This document shows, piece after piece, positions 32,746-43,050 of a stretch of DNA of 64,000 nucleotides (position 1 is the stretch's first letter; every line of letters begins with the position of its first letter). The translations under genes were made by a program, and so were the position numbers. The notes below the pieces were generated by a model. The model searched no databases. It was not told where the DNA came from and saw only the letters and a program-made list of their open reading frames with translations. The stretch is from Gonocerus acuteangulatus (Eukaryota; Arthropoda; Insecta; Hemiptera; Coreidae), in contig OX328128.1 of the NCBI GenBank assembly GCA_946811695.1, forward strand, positions 79,857,666-79,921,665. The letters run 5' to 3'.

Positions 32746-35700
32746 ATATTTTGAATTCACTCTCAACCACCAGCGCTTTATTTCCGTTTCGTAATATTCT
32801 CTTGACATTCCATTCATTTATGGGCCAAAATACTACTATAAACCGTACCTTCAGCTCCACAACTTTCTTGTAAAAGCAGGGCCGCCACATGGGGGGGGGG
32901 CAACCAGGTACAGTTGGCCCGGGCCCGGGCACCGTGGGGGCCCGGGCCGATCCTCGCTAACTGGAAAAAAAGTACCGAAAGTGACCTTTGCAGCACCGAT
33001 TGTCGGCTTTTATTCTCATTTTGCTCAAAACTCAAGATGAAAATAATTTTAAAATGCCCAAAGTCCTATAAAAAAGTACTAACATTTTCATTCTGGCTCT
33101 GAGAAGTGGGGGCCCGTGATCTGGTCTTGGGCCCGGCTCTGAGATGTGGCGGCCCTGTGTAAAAGCCATGGTTTCGAAGCAAATACGGAATCGTGATTCG
33201 TGGCCGTTTGGACGGACATGCGATCTCACGCTTCATCCCCACTTGGGTTTTTTTGAGGCAAGAACCACGAAAGCGAGATTCAAAAAGCGAGTACGCTTTC
33301 GAATTCTTGCCCCGTTAAAACCTAGCTTTAGGGTGAATTCCACTAGAGAATATCCAAGACATTTTTTTCGTCGTGAGATGTCTCATTGTTTGTTTATTAA
33401 TTTATATTAATAAACAAATTACATAATGATTGATCAGGAATTAGTGTGAACCTGATGTTGAGTTCTCACTTCGTATCCGCAATGCCTCATATACTTCAGG
33501 AGTGTTATTCTATTCTGTCCTGGGAATTATTTCGAACAGGGCGGACTGAAAGCCGTTGTCTGGTCGGATGCGATACAAAGCGGTTGCACGCTCATATCTC
33601 TGCTCTTTGTGACGATCCTTGGGATACGGAGTGTCGGTGGAATTCAACAAATATTCGAAATCAACGGAAAAGGACAACGACTGGAATTCTTCAAGTAAGT
33701 CTCTGAATTCAATTTCAGATAATATTCTTTATAAGAAATAACTTTTTTCCTAAAGGATGAGAATCGAACCAGTTATTCTGATCAGGACTGTAGAAATTAT
33801 AGGAGGAATATAAAAAAATCCTTGCGGATTTTCAGGAAAACTTTAAACAACGTAAAAAAACACAATTTAAAATTTTAATCAATGGCATATTGTTCTTAAC
33901 TACCTTAAATTTCTCCCCGCCTTAGCTTTTGAATTTCATTGCTCTAGAAAAACTGATTTTGATAGGAACAAATTTGGAAGTTCGTCCTGTTTAGAATTAA
34001 GCTATTTCCCTGGTAAAAAAATGTTGTAAGGCACGAAATAAGTGAAAATATCTTGAGGCAATACCTGGGGACCAAGCCCTGAAATAAACTCAAAAATTTC
34101 TTAGAGTTGTTCGTTCAGTAAGTGGTCAAGCACTATCATGATAAAGCAACATTTTGTTGACAAACACCATTCGCGAGAGATTTTTAATCCTTCCTTTCTG
34201 CCATCGGGTCCAATTTTAATTGTGGCTCTGACTCTATGTGGTATTTTGGAACGGCGTTATTAAAATTAACTGGTAACGCTGCTTTCTCCAAATTTAAATG
34301 TTGTATGCCATTTCTGGGCAGTCCCCACGCTGATAGCATAATTACCGAAAACACTTTTAATTGTTATCGCTGTAGATCTGCCAGATTCGCCACACGAAAA
34401 TAAAAATCTAACGCAGTATATTCGTATTGATTATATATATATATATATTCATTTTCTATGGCTACTAGTATGCGTCCGATGCTCACAAAAATTGGTGACA
34501 AACTGACTATTGCATTAGCCAAGCGAAGGAAAGTGTCGAAAGGTTCGAAATCTTCGTGGTCTAGTAGTAACTCATAGTGAATAAAATTGGATATTTTACA
34601 AGTAACATTTGTTAATTTGTGGATTTCTTGTCTAACCCTCAAGAAGAAGTCTGTAGAAAAAACAACAATGAAACTAATCCTTCGACAATATTTCAGTATG
34701 GATCCCGACCCATTCGCCAGAAATACCTTCTGGACGACAGCATTGGGGTCTCTACCGACTTGGCTGATGGCTTTTGCTGCTCATCCAAGCACTGCTCAGC
34801 GGTATATGTCTCTTCCTACCTTCAGGCAAGCCGATATGTAAGTATTAATGTTTATGCGATTACAGGAACATATCCAAGAGAAATATCATAAACCTTGGTT
34901 ATGTTTGTGGTAAACAAAACGTTTACTTACAGATGCATTCTGAAACTTGCAATTCCTACGCAGGTCCGTCGCTGTCATGGTGATAGGCATTGTCTTAACC
35001 AAAACAATCTGCACATTGATGGGGTTGATAATTTATGCCAAGTACTCCGAATGCGACCCGCTAGCTGCTCATGTAAGTTTATATTTGATGTATACTATTT
35101 CAGTGGGTTCCTCAAACAGTGTGGTTTATTAGGAAGTATTTTACACAGCTAGTAGAGAAACCCGGTCAGCTGTTGCCCCTTTACATCATGGAAGTCTCTC
35201 AGAACTACCCGGGGCTAGCTGGACTCTTTTTGGCGGGAGTCGTCTGCACAGCACTCAGGTATCTGATAAGTTTCTATCGGCAACAAAAAATGCCTGCCTT
35301 TATCAGTAATGGCTGACGAATGTTTGCATTGTTCCAGTACGATGTCTTCGTTCCTCAATACAGGAGCTGGGACGATATTCGAAGACTTCCTCAGACCCAT
35401 GATGTCAAAGAAGCCATCCGACAGAACTGCTAACCTTATCATGAAGGTGATAACAGTGGTTCTAGGAGTATTAACTACTGGATTGGTATTCCTGGTGGAC
35501 AGGCTCGGAACTATAATGCAGGTAGGAATTTCCTTGGAAAGCAACTTTGTTCAGAATTATTATTATTATTCCATTACGGCGTATCAATTTCTCGGCTAGC
35601 AACAACAGGCTATCTATAGGTTGCCACCCTTTAATAATGTCAACAGAACGCCAAATATAAGTAAATTTAGTAACATTAACGGTCTTTATAAACATAATTT

Positions 35701-37390
35701 GTAATGTTATTTTTATAAGCCTAATCAGTTTCGGCTATATTCCTTATTCCCCGAGAATACTAAATAGCACTGCTCATTTTACTCAGTCAAGCGCTTGTTA
35801 ACAGTTTATAAATACAAGATGTAGGTTCATATTATATTCACAGTAGATAGTATTATATTCCATAGTTTTCCTAATGAAAAAAGGTTTGATCTGTTGTACC
35901 TTTTCTTTATAATCTTTTCAGTATAAGCTTTGAGTTCTCTGATGATGATATTAGTTAATAATTTATAGAACCTTCCTAATAGTGTGATACCTCTATAGTT
36001 AGGGCAAATTTCTTTGCTATATTTTTTAATATTCCTATGTTCCAATCCACCAATTTTTTTACTAACACATACAGATAGATCGAATTAAACTACATTTAAG
36101 GTTATATATTTAACAATTTAAAAAAACAAAAAACACATTTTTTTCGGCCACTCAAAACGTTGCAAAAATTAATGTTGATGTTTTTGCAGGTTGCCGTGAG
36201 TTTCCAAGGAGTAACAAACGGCGTGGCCCTGTACATGTTTACCTTCGGCATGTTCGTGCCGTGGGGCAATTCAAAAGTAAGCACATACATACATAACTTT
36301 ATTCAGCAGCAGTCAGCTTACATGCTCATGTCAATAGCATGTTACACGTTCCTTTACACACATACAGCTCTTATAATAACGTAATGCTTTAGTTCATTCT
36401 GTCAACGGGTGAATCTTTTTGAAAGTGAGGATCTTCTTCCATTTCAGGGCGTGAAAGCTGGCACAATAACGGGACTCGTAGCAACATCATGGCTGGTCAT
36501 CGGAACGCAGCAATACGTACAGAGAGGCGATATAGTGTTCGCAACAAAAAGGAGAAGTGTGGACAATTGTCCTTTCAACGTCACTTATGTCAAGTAAGTT
36601 ATTTTATATTTCTCAAACGGGCCGAGGAAGTCCAGGTCTTGAGTTTGATTCTAACTAGTGATTGGTTGCTTTCCACTCAAAACATAAAGGAAAAGAATCA
36701 CCCGTTTCCTGGCTAGAAAATATTGGTAACCGGTTGATAACCCGTCTCAAAAAATTGTCCTCATGTATAATCAGATATTAAAAGAAATATAAAATAAATA
36801 ACTGATATTGGAGTGGGGCTCAGATTATTGACAAATCCAAGGAATATTGCTAATTAGCTTTGAACAATGAAGAAAATGACCAAGAATTGTATCAAATCCT
36901 TACTTGAGTTGCACTCATGAGGTACCAGAAATTACTACTACAAGCAATTATTTTTGTATCCACCTCTTGATTCAGTGTCATTCATTTTGGTTTGAGAAAG
37001 AAATATTATCGGTGTATTTTTCAAAGGCCACTTTTTTTTGTGTTTGCCTGTGTTATTAATGACAATGCCTTATTCTGTAAACAATGAAAATCGGCCAGCC
37101 GAGTGGATTTTCAACAGAAATAATAAATTATGTTGACAATCTATTTATTCATTTTGATTTCAAATCATAATTTGTATTAGAACATGTATAATACACAACA
37201 AAATTGTTTTAAATTTTATTTTATTGGCATTTTCTTAGTTTACACACCTCTTAAGGTGTTTTGCGAGAATTACACCCTTATAAGAAACTTGCTATAATTA
37301 GCGTTGCTAATAAGGTCGTTTGGTATAAAATTATGTTGCTTTTCATGTATGTATGGATGTGTGTGTATATGTATGTGTGTATGTGAGTGC

Positions 37391-37440
<50 letters not shown>

Positions 37441-37467
37441 GCATGTGTGTATGTGTATGTATGTATG

Positions 37468-37511
<44 letters not shown>

Positions 37512-38056
37512 GAAGTAGCTATAAGTGAAACAGAAAGGAATATACCATCTATTGTTAGCTTAAAATTAATGAGAAAAAATAAATAAATAAATAAGTTGTG
37601 TACAGTTATATGTTATTCTAATTAAAAAAAAAAAAAAAAAGGAAGAGAATGTGCTTACATATTTCATGAGATAAAATCCTAAGTTTAATTAAAAAAAAAA
37701 AAAAAAGGTTCATAGGACGATTAAAACAGTATGTTGTTCGTCCTTTAATTCATTCCATTCCATTCCATTTTCATGAAGGCATTCATATAATCTTTAAGTG
37801 AATGTACCATTACAATCGCTCTTCTACAAGGAGTCGTTCAGTGAATGTAGCATTCAAACGGCATATCTAGATTTAGTCATTCAGTGAATGTACTGCTTAA
37901 ACAGCTTATCTACATTGAGTTACTAGATGATAGAGGGAGTGTTATTTCTCTTCCAATGCAAAAAAGTGTAGGTCTAAAATCGGCCAAGTCAGTGTGTCCA
38001 GTGACGCGCGAAAATTTGAATCTGAACATGATTGTAAACAAACAATGAACTTAAAC

Positions 38057-38108
<52 letters not shown>

Positions 38109-38158
38109 TATTCGTATTGATTTATATATATATATATATATATATCATATTCGTATTG

Positions 38159-38220
<62 letters not shown>

Positions 38221-39227
38221 AATTAATACGAGTACGATAAATATATTCGTTTAATTTCATTGTTTGTCTGCAGTCATATTAAAAAATTCACCTTTTCGTG
38301 CGCCCTTGGTCACACTAAAATGGCTAATTTTAGGCTTAAACTTTTTTCGTTTAGACTCCCTCCACTCCCTACTTACTCAATTCTTATCTGCAGGAATGTA
38401 CCGTTCCTATGTTGCAACCTACAGAACATGGGCGTATATAAGGGGGGGGGGGCTGCAGCCCCACCCGAAATTTTGATTTGATCGGTAAAAATTTCATAAG
38501 ACCCTTAAAAATAAATTAAATAAGATAATTTAGTTCATAAAACATATTCCATTTTGGGTGTAATAGCGTTTAAGTTGGCTAAAACTCTTCCAAGATCTAA
38601 ATTGTTAGTATTGCATACACCGGAAATGGTCTCAGCCCCCCCCCCCCCCGAAATTTTCCCAGCCCCCTCTGAAATTATAATCTATATACGCCCATGCTAC
38701 AGAAGAGCTGTTGGTTGGCGTCCAGTGAATGTGCCATTCAAACAGTTTATCTAGAGGTATTCGTTATATATTCTATTAATCAAAAATGTTTTGCAATAGA
38801 CTTTTTCTTAAGAAGAGTAATGGTTTTATATTTCCCAAAATGAAAAGCCTTATTGGGATGCGGAGCTCGCTTTCTGATTCCACCATGCATTTTTATACCT
38901 TGCTGTTGTCAGCCTGTATTTTCATTCAAACGTTTAATCATTTGTGTTAACAGTTCTACTGATTTGGGCTACGACGGAGAAGGTACGAAAGTATTCTACA
39001 CATCTTCAGTGCCCGAGCTGTACAAAATCTCCTACCTCTATTACAGCCTGGTAGGTCTGACAGTGGGTATGGTGGTAGGATGCCTGGTGAGCCTCATCAC
39101 CGGACCTCAAGATCCCGACAAGCTGGACCAGAAATTGCTCATACCATGCCTGAGGAGGCCAAAGCAAGGAAATCCAGAAATAAAGTTATACACGAGTATA
39201 CCTACAAAAGAAAATGGTGATAGGTAA
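26764..39227 (+). CDS. SLC5-family sodium-coupled solute transporter (SMCT/SMVT-like)
   Basis: Thirteen coding exons with GT-AG borders and consistent phases: 26764-26975, 28690-28849, 28925-28990, 29734-29785, 29854-29921, 33540-33694, 34697-34837, 34964-35072, 35149-35258, 35338-35521, 36190-36276, 36448-36593 and 38954-39227. Together they give 587 codons plus the stop TAA, close to the 610-620 residues of SLC5A8/12. Typical family segments: YMLGGRKM and SLAAS in TM1-2, [89 protein letters not shown] and [14 protein letters not shown]. About 13 hydrophobic spans fit a plasma-membrane symporter coupling Na+ to monocarboxylates or vitamins; the substrate cannot be read from sequence. The ATG follows an acceptor-like CAG, so a 5' non-coding exon is likely. 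For intron 8 the acceptor at 35148 restores the family sequence. Confidence 0.94.
26995..27170. repeat. Dispersed repeat after SLC5 exon 1 (second copy after exon 3)
   Basis: ATAAATATGCTTTAGCGATGAC...GTCCGCTGGCG...GTACATTACATA is shared, in the same orientation, with 29035-29170. Both copies start within about 50 bases of a splice donor. Confidence 0.8.
27470..27560. mobile_element. pogo/Tigger-like terminus
   Basis: Read on the minus strand from 27558: CAGTGGAACATGGATAATTCGAAG, then ...ATTATTCGAAATC...TTCGAATA, the subterminal pattern I recall for pogo-like MITEs. TA flanks the end. The other terminus was not found. Confidence 0.45.
27706..28425. mobile_element. Candidate TIR element with CCGATCCGATCC subterminal repeats
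   Basis: The left end AAGGCTGAACCTACATTGGA and the complement of the right end (TTAGGATGCACCTACACTGG) are similar. Both are followed by repeated CGATCCGATCC. The 28250-28425 half has an inverted copy at 18525-18700. No coding frame. Confidence 0.5.
28437..28627. repeat. MITE-terminus repeat, inverted copy of 10795-10975
   Basis: It ends TATATACGCCCATG at 28627. About 180 bp are shared with 10795-10975. It sits 60 bases before SLC5 exon 2. Confidence 0.8.
29035..29170. repeat. Dispersed repeat, copy 2
   Basis: Same orientation and about 130 bp shared with 26995-27170. Confidence 0.8.
29945..30202. mobile_element. MITE, CATATCGTCC family, copy 1
   Basis: The left end is CATATCGTCCATACCATGTC. 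The right end has the complement GACATGGTAAGGACGATATG. About 30 bp are inverted, with TATCGAA(G/T)ATGC continuing inside. The second copy is at 55177-55425. No coding. It lies in SLC5 intron 5. Confidence 0.85.
30280..30780 (+). pseudogene. MADF-like domain fragment, probably transposon-borne
   Basis: 30552-30741 reads [16 protein letters not shown]... ...AMKRICEAM ... [15 protein letters not shown]. This fits the MADF pattern (a short hydrophobic start, L/C-W-like acidic turn, K-W/F-x-N-x-R-x-x-Y). Just left, GCCCCGTTTTCACGGGGCAA...CGAAAGCG has an inverted partner at 33285-33320 (CGCTTTCGAATTCTTGCCCCG), so it may be the interior of a larger element, itself invaded by the foldback and the hAT MITE. 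Family assignment is tentative. Confidence 0.35.
30800..30943. repeat. AGCGCGGTTCC repeat, copy 3 (left part)
   Basis: It follows copies 1 and 2 up to the first bases of its TA tract, where the foldback element is inserted. The TA tract resumes at 32674. Confidence 0.85.
30944..32673. mobile_element. 1.73-kb foldback element with ~800-bp arms
   Basis: The first bases ACAGGGTGTCCCGTAAATGT and the complement of the last bases are identical. Homology runs inward for about 800 bp (to about 31741 and from about 31880), leaving a spacer of about 140 bp. The flanks are TA. There is no long frame; the 76-codon frame at 32005-31775 is unsupported. It sits inside the TA microsatellite of the AGCGCGGTTCC repeat, in SLC5 intron 5. 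Confidence 0.9.
32674..32746. repeat. (TA)n(TG)n microsatellite
   Basis: About 56 bases of TA then 17 of TG. It is the continuation of the tract that the foldback split. Confidence 0.9.
32877..33157. mobile_element. hAT-like MITE, CAGGGCCGCC family, copy 2 (281 bp)
   Basis: The terminal inverted repeat CAGGGCCGCCACAT / ATGTGGCGGCCCTG is perfect. The 8-bp duplication TGTAAAAG at 32869-32876 and 33158-33165 is perfect. It is a shorter version of 20945-21415. Confidence 0.95.
33695..34696. other. SLC5 intron 6
   Basis: A short TA tract lies at 34431-34449, beside TATTCGTATTGATTATAT as in the tract at 38060-38216. No gene was seen. Confidence 0.7.
36594..37380. other. SLC5 intron 12, left part
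   Basis: AT-rich, nothing recognised. Confidence 0.6.
37396..37507. repeat. Compound TA/TG/TATG microsatellites
   Basis: Two TA tracts (37396-37432 and 37470-37507) separated by ATGTGTG/TATG repeats. Confidence 0.9.
37775..37925. repeat. ~44-bp degenerate tandem repeat, with a stray unit at 38715-38758
   Basis: Three units share CAGTGAATGTA..ATTCAAAC.GC.TATCTA. A further unit (CAGTGAATGTGCCATTCAAAC) appears at 38717, after a microsatellite and a MITE, so the array was probably split by insertion. Confidence 0.65.
38055..38250. repeat. Palindromic TA microsatellite complex
   Basis: Three TA tracts (38060-38106, 38122-38145, 38161-38216) are separated by two identical CATATTCGTATTGATTTA spacers. 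The ends TTAAACGAATATAT and ATATATTCGTTTAA are inverted. Confidence 0.85.
38427..38696. mobile_element. MITE, CATGGGCGTATATA family, perfect 8-bp duplication
   Basis: 270 bp in reverse orientation to 25496-25772. CTACAGAA lies at 38419-38426 and 38697-38704. It lies in SLC5 intron 12, 257 bases before the last exon. Confidence 0.94.
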
Positions 39228-39279
39228 AATGAATCTTGGAAACTTCAGCAAGAGTGGAGATAGTCGGGAACAGGTCATA

Positions 39280-39375
39280 ATGATTAATAAAACTACATTT
39301 TAAAATAAAAATCAGATTTTGTAGCCAACGTTTCGGCTGGAATTTCAAGCCTTCGTCATGGGTATAAACAAATTT
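39280..39375 (-). ncRNA. Degraded hammerhead motif of a second Penelope-like remnant
   Basis: It aligns with 16879-16975. On the minus strand the core reads ATGACGA where CTGANGA is required (C3 changed to A), then GGCTTG...CCAGCC and GAAACGTT. It is probably not catalytic. It lies 55 bases after the SLC5 stop codon, in its 3' UTR. An AATAAAA (plus) near 39285 inside it could serve as a polyadenylation signal. Confidence 0.7.
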
Positions 39376-39660
39376 TAACAGAGTAGGTAATGATAACAAT
39401 ATAAAAATATAATAATAACAAATGAATACCAATGATATTATTAACTGAGTAACAGTTAGGTAATTAACTAAAAAGTATATGTATACAATTTTATACAAGA
39501 GTATGAAGTAGAGTTAGATAGAATTGTAAAATTAATAAAAACAATAATAATTTTTAAGATGATACTCATGTTAAAATTTGCATAATTTAGTTTTTACTTT
39601 TTTACCTAATACTTACTCACATTTATCATTAATAGTCATTTCGTATTGTTACTTATTTTT

Positions 39661-40136
39661 AAGCGTTTTCTCCCTCCCTCCATAGGGAGGAAAGCCGCTT
39701 ATGAGATTGACCTCATGACGTAATCCGTCATCGAGAACCGACTAGAACATTTCACGTTTCAGAACCCATAGCTCACGAACGGTGGCTCAAATGTGTGTGT
39801 GTGTCAGTTCCGTCTCTACCTGGCTTAGAAATTTGGTATAAAAGTATTTTGTGTTATTTGAAAGCTCAACGTCGTTAACCAGCAGAATGCGTTTACCGGA
39901 ACATGTTTTTTGGGCGAAATTCGAGCGAAAAAAAAACATAATACCATAAGTAGCTTTGTGTTGCAAGGCTTCTAGGTACACGTTTTATGTGTACATGGAC
40001 GTGAGACATCTAATGAAAGCATTTTCAATGCCATATCTATAACCGTTGACAAGGGCAATTCAAAAACTAGCTTTTTCTTCGACGGTTCTCATTACGATCT
40101 CCATCGGCTCTTAAATGGAGTGATTTCCGCTAAGGG
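39661..40136. mobile_element. AGCGCGGTTCC repeat, copy 4 (left part)
   Basis: CTCCCTCCCTCCATAGGGAGG and GCTTATGAGATTGACCTCATG match the family start. It is interrupted by the MITE at 40137-40418 and resumes to about 40562 with GAGATTTCATTTT...AGAGATAAGAACGGA, as in 24540-24625. Confidence 0.75.
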
Positions 40137-40418
40137 CATGGGCGTATATAAGGGGGGCTGAGGGGGCTGCAGCCCCCCCCCCCCCGAAATTTTTATTTGA
40201 TCGGTAAAAATTTCATAAAACCCTTAAAAATAAATTAAATAAGATCATTTAGTTCATAAAACATATTCTACTTTGGGTGTAATAGCGATTAAGTTGGCTA
40301 AAACTCTTCCAAGATCTAAATTGTTAGTATTCCATACACCGGAAATGGTCTCAGGCCCCCCTCCCCCCCCCGAAATTTTCCCAGCCTCATCCGAACTTAT
40401 TTTCTATATACGCCCATG
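40137..40418. mobile_element. MITE, CATGGGCGTATATA family, nested, perfect 8-bp duplication
   Basis: 282 bp. GCTAAGGG lies at 40129-40136 and 40419-40426. It is inserted in the older AGCGCGGTTCC repeat, which dates it as younger. Confidence 0.95.
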
Positions 40419-40565
40419 GCTAAGGGTACTGTCAGCTTCCTGCGGTGTCGCTTTGAGATTTCATTTTACATTTGTACACCTGCTTACTGAAAGATTAAGA
40501 CAAAATGTTAACTGTTTCTATTCTAAACTTATCAAATGACATTAGAGATAAGAACGGAGACGGCC

Positions 40566-40951
40566 TAAAGCAGGCCATTTACGTTCCGATTTTCAGTACG
40601 GCTTGTGGTTCAACTTCCGAAGTTCGACCACAAGTCGGATCATGAATGGGCTTGTTGGAAGAGTCGGAACATTCAGAGGGACGACTCGAAGGTCCGACAT
40701 CCGACTGGGGACGGAGTTGTAGCGTGAGTGGGGGAGTCGGATCAAAGTCATCCAACTTACCATCCTTAGTCAGTGCTTGACCTTCGGGCAACTTCGGTCT
40801 GCACACGATACATTTTTGAGTGACGTAGACCGTCTTGAAGACAGACTAGGACTAAAGTTGGATAGCAAGTCGGAGTGTGAGTGGAGTTGACTATCCAACT
40901 AGTAGTCCTTCTAAGTCGTACTGCAAATCGCAACGTGAATGGCCTGCCTTA
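40566..40951. mobile_element. TIR element TAAAGCAGGCC (386 bp)
   Basis: The left end TAAAGCAGGCCATTTACGTT and the complement of the right end (TAAGGCAGGCCATTCACGTT) match, and similarity continues for about 45 bases. No open frame. Confidence 0.8.
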
Positions 40952-41362
40952 TTCAGTCCTCTTTTCATTATAGCACCGATGAAGGCTGGAAATTAAAGAC
41001 AAAAAGTTCGCAAAAAATGTTTACCGTTTTATTAACTATTGTGACCGTACACCGACTATCTGAACACTGAACTGGCTATCTCCACTTAATTGTAAACTTT
41101 AGAGTTATTTTTTCTAACTTTTTTTGTATTTCTTAAAAGAAGTAAATACATTTTCGATCTGAGATTAATCCAGTTGTCCCATGATCTCCTTCTCCCCACC
41201 CCCGCTTTTCCTGATTTCTCATTCTTCTGCTGATTCCTTAGCTTTATCTTCAGTCCCTGTCAAAAACTCACAGGCCTCTACTTCAAGTTGTTTTATCCTT
41301 TCCCGAAGGTTCCACTATTTGGAAACTCCCATTTCAAGGAACAACACAATACGTCAAACATT

Positions 41363-41703
41363 ATAAAAACCGATAATGTCTCGTTTAAGACTAGGGAAGG
41401 CTTTGAGAGGTCAGACAAAGGAAATAGTGTCTAATATTTATCAATACTTAGCCAAATCTAAGACTAAAAGCGTTTTATACCTCCTAGTGATAAGGTGACA
41501 GAGAGAATTCATACCGTTAATTTCTTGCACGGGGAATACAGGCCACGCCCTTTTCCCTCCAACAAAACCACCTATTTGAACTGGCTATAGCTTAAATTGT
41601 TTTGCCTTAGCTATGGCTAAATTGATAAATATTAAACACTATCTCTCATGCTTGAACTCTCAAAGCCTTGCCTGGTCCTAAACGAGACATAATCAGGTTT
41701 TAT
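41363..41703. mobile_element. Palindromic element whose arms carry a transposase-like start
   Basis: Arms of about 90-110 bp are inverted. Each begins with ATGTCTCGTTTA, so both strands start MSRL...GKALR(G/V)Q. The plus strand continues for about 30 residues (TKEIVSNIYQYLAKSK) and the minus strand breaks early. It may be a head-to-head deletion product of a larger transposon. Confidence 0.6.
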
Positions 41704-41915
41704 TGGGTTTAAAGTAGCGTGTTATTATTCTATTTTACACAATTCATAGTCTCCTCCAAACCTTTGTGCATTCTGCCATTATCAACCCTTCCATAGAACA
41801 CCTGACTGTCCCTGTTAAAACTCCCTATTCTTCAAAAACTGTCATACCTTTCTCCATCATCATATATCTCATTTCTTTAAATACTAGTCTCTCATAACTT
41901 ATACCATAATTTTTA

Positions 41916-42150
41916 GGTACTTACGTACTAGTTGCACCGATCTCGAGAAGTGGGTCTCTTTAAGGGATCCGGATCATGAACTGAGAGCTCAAAAGAAGCA
42001 TTTCTATTGGTTCATTCCTATGGGCAATTTCATTGGCTGTTCTTTCTTCCGTTCTAGTCATTGTTTTGTGTTCGCCAAAGCATGGTCGCCTGACTGAGAG
42101 CCTTAACGGGTGCCACTTCTCGAGATCGGTGCAACTAATACGCAAGTACC
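41916..42150. mobile_element. TIR element GGTACTTACGTACTAGTTGC (235 bp)
   Basis: The right end is the complement (GCAACTAATACGCAAGTACC). About 38-bp terminal repeats continue with ACCGATCTCGAGAAGTGG. A one-ended copy is at 57184-57345. Confidence 0.85.
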
Positions 42151-42504
42151 AGTTTTTATATTCATCTATTTTATATGTTATTTATAACTAATATACTTTA
42201 TTTGCTTCATTTTATCTTAATTTTATGATGAAATTTGTAATATGAATGTTGTAATTTGGATGTAAATATCAACACCTCATTGTTACTTTATTTTTTTTTT
42301 TTTTGTATATAGTTTATATATTCTGAATGTAAGCAATAAACTATTTATAATCTATAATCTTGTTGTTACTCTAAGGGGATAGTGCACCTGAAATGTTTCT
42401 TTTTTTTTGTTTCAAACTTAAGAGAAGCTCGTATAAGACTTTCTCAGCCTCTAATTAATATAGAAATTGCACCTGACGCATTCATATACTATCTTGAAAA
42501 CAGA

Positions 42505-43050
42505 GGCGTATAGAGAAAATAATTTCGGGGGGGGGGCTGGGAGCATTTGTGGGAAAAGGAATAATAACAATCTAGGACTTGGAATAGTTTGCCAGCTAAA
42601 ACTCTATTACAACCAACAAAAAAATATTTTTTCAGAACTAAGTTATTTCATTTTATGATCAACTTTGATTGCTTGGGGATAATATATACGGGAGCTAACC
42701 AACTGCTTATCAATCTTTCGAAAGTCATTTCATCAAAAGTCAAACTTGTCATAATAATTATTAGCATTTAAAATATTATCAAAATTCGTTTAATAGTAAA
42801 ATTATTTAAAACATATCTTCAAAATTTATTTTTCCAAATTAATACAGTAACCTTGTTTAACCAACTGAAATGAATTTTCGAAAGATATATAAGTACGCTG
42901 TGTTCAAAGCACCCCAAAAAAATTGGGCAGCAAAATTTATTTTTTACATAAAGAACTTCTCTCTTATTTTTAAAGTTTTTATGACACATTTTTTTCGATT
43001 GCATCAAACTTTCGGCGGGGAGGAGGCTGCAGCCCCCTCAGCCTGGGGTT
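42505..43050. mobile_element. MITE, CATGGGCGTATATA family, old and interrupted
   Basis: GGCGTATAGAGAAAATAATTTC at 42505 and a G-run match the family start. GGAGGCTGCAGCCCCCTCAGCC near 43022 matches its other end. About 300 unrelated bases separate them. Confidence 0.6.

Noticed and set aside
20937..33165. The two CAGGGCCGCC elements as gene exons because of GC-rich open frames
   Set aside because: Terminal inverted repeats and exact 8-bp duplications show they are MITEs.
35827..36045. Minus frame with [24 protein letters not shown], a LINE reverse transcriptase-like scrap
   Set aside because: The resemblance to LINE RT motif NYRPISLL is real but only about 40 residues survive and no other domain is near. 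I did not list it as a feature; it is probably a tiny LINE relic in SLC5 intron 10.
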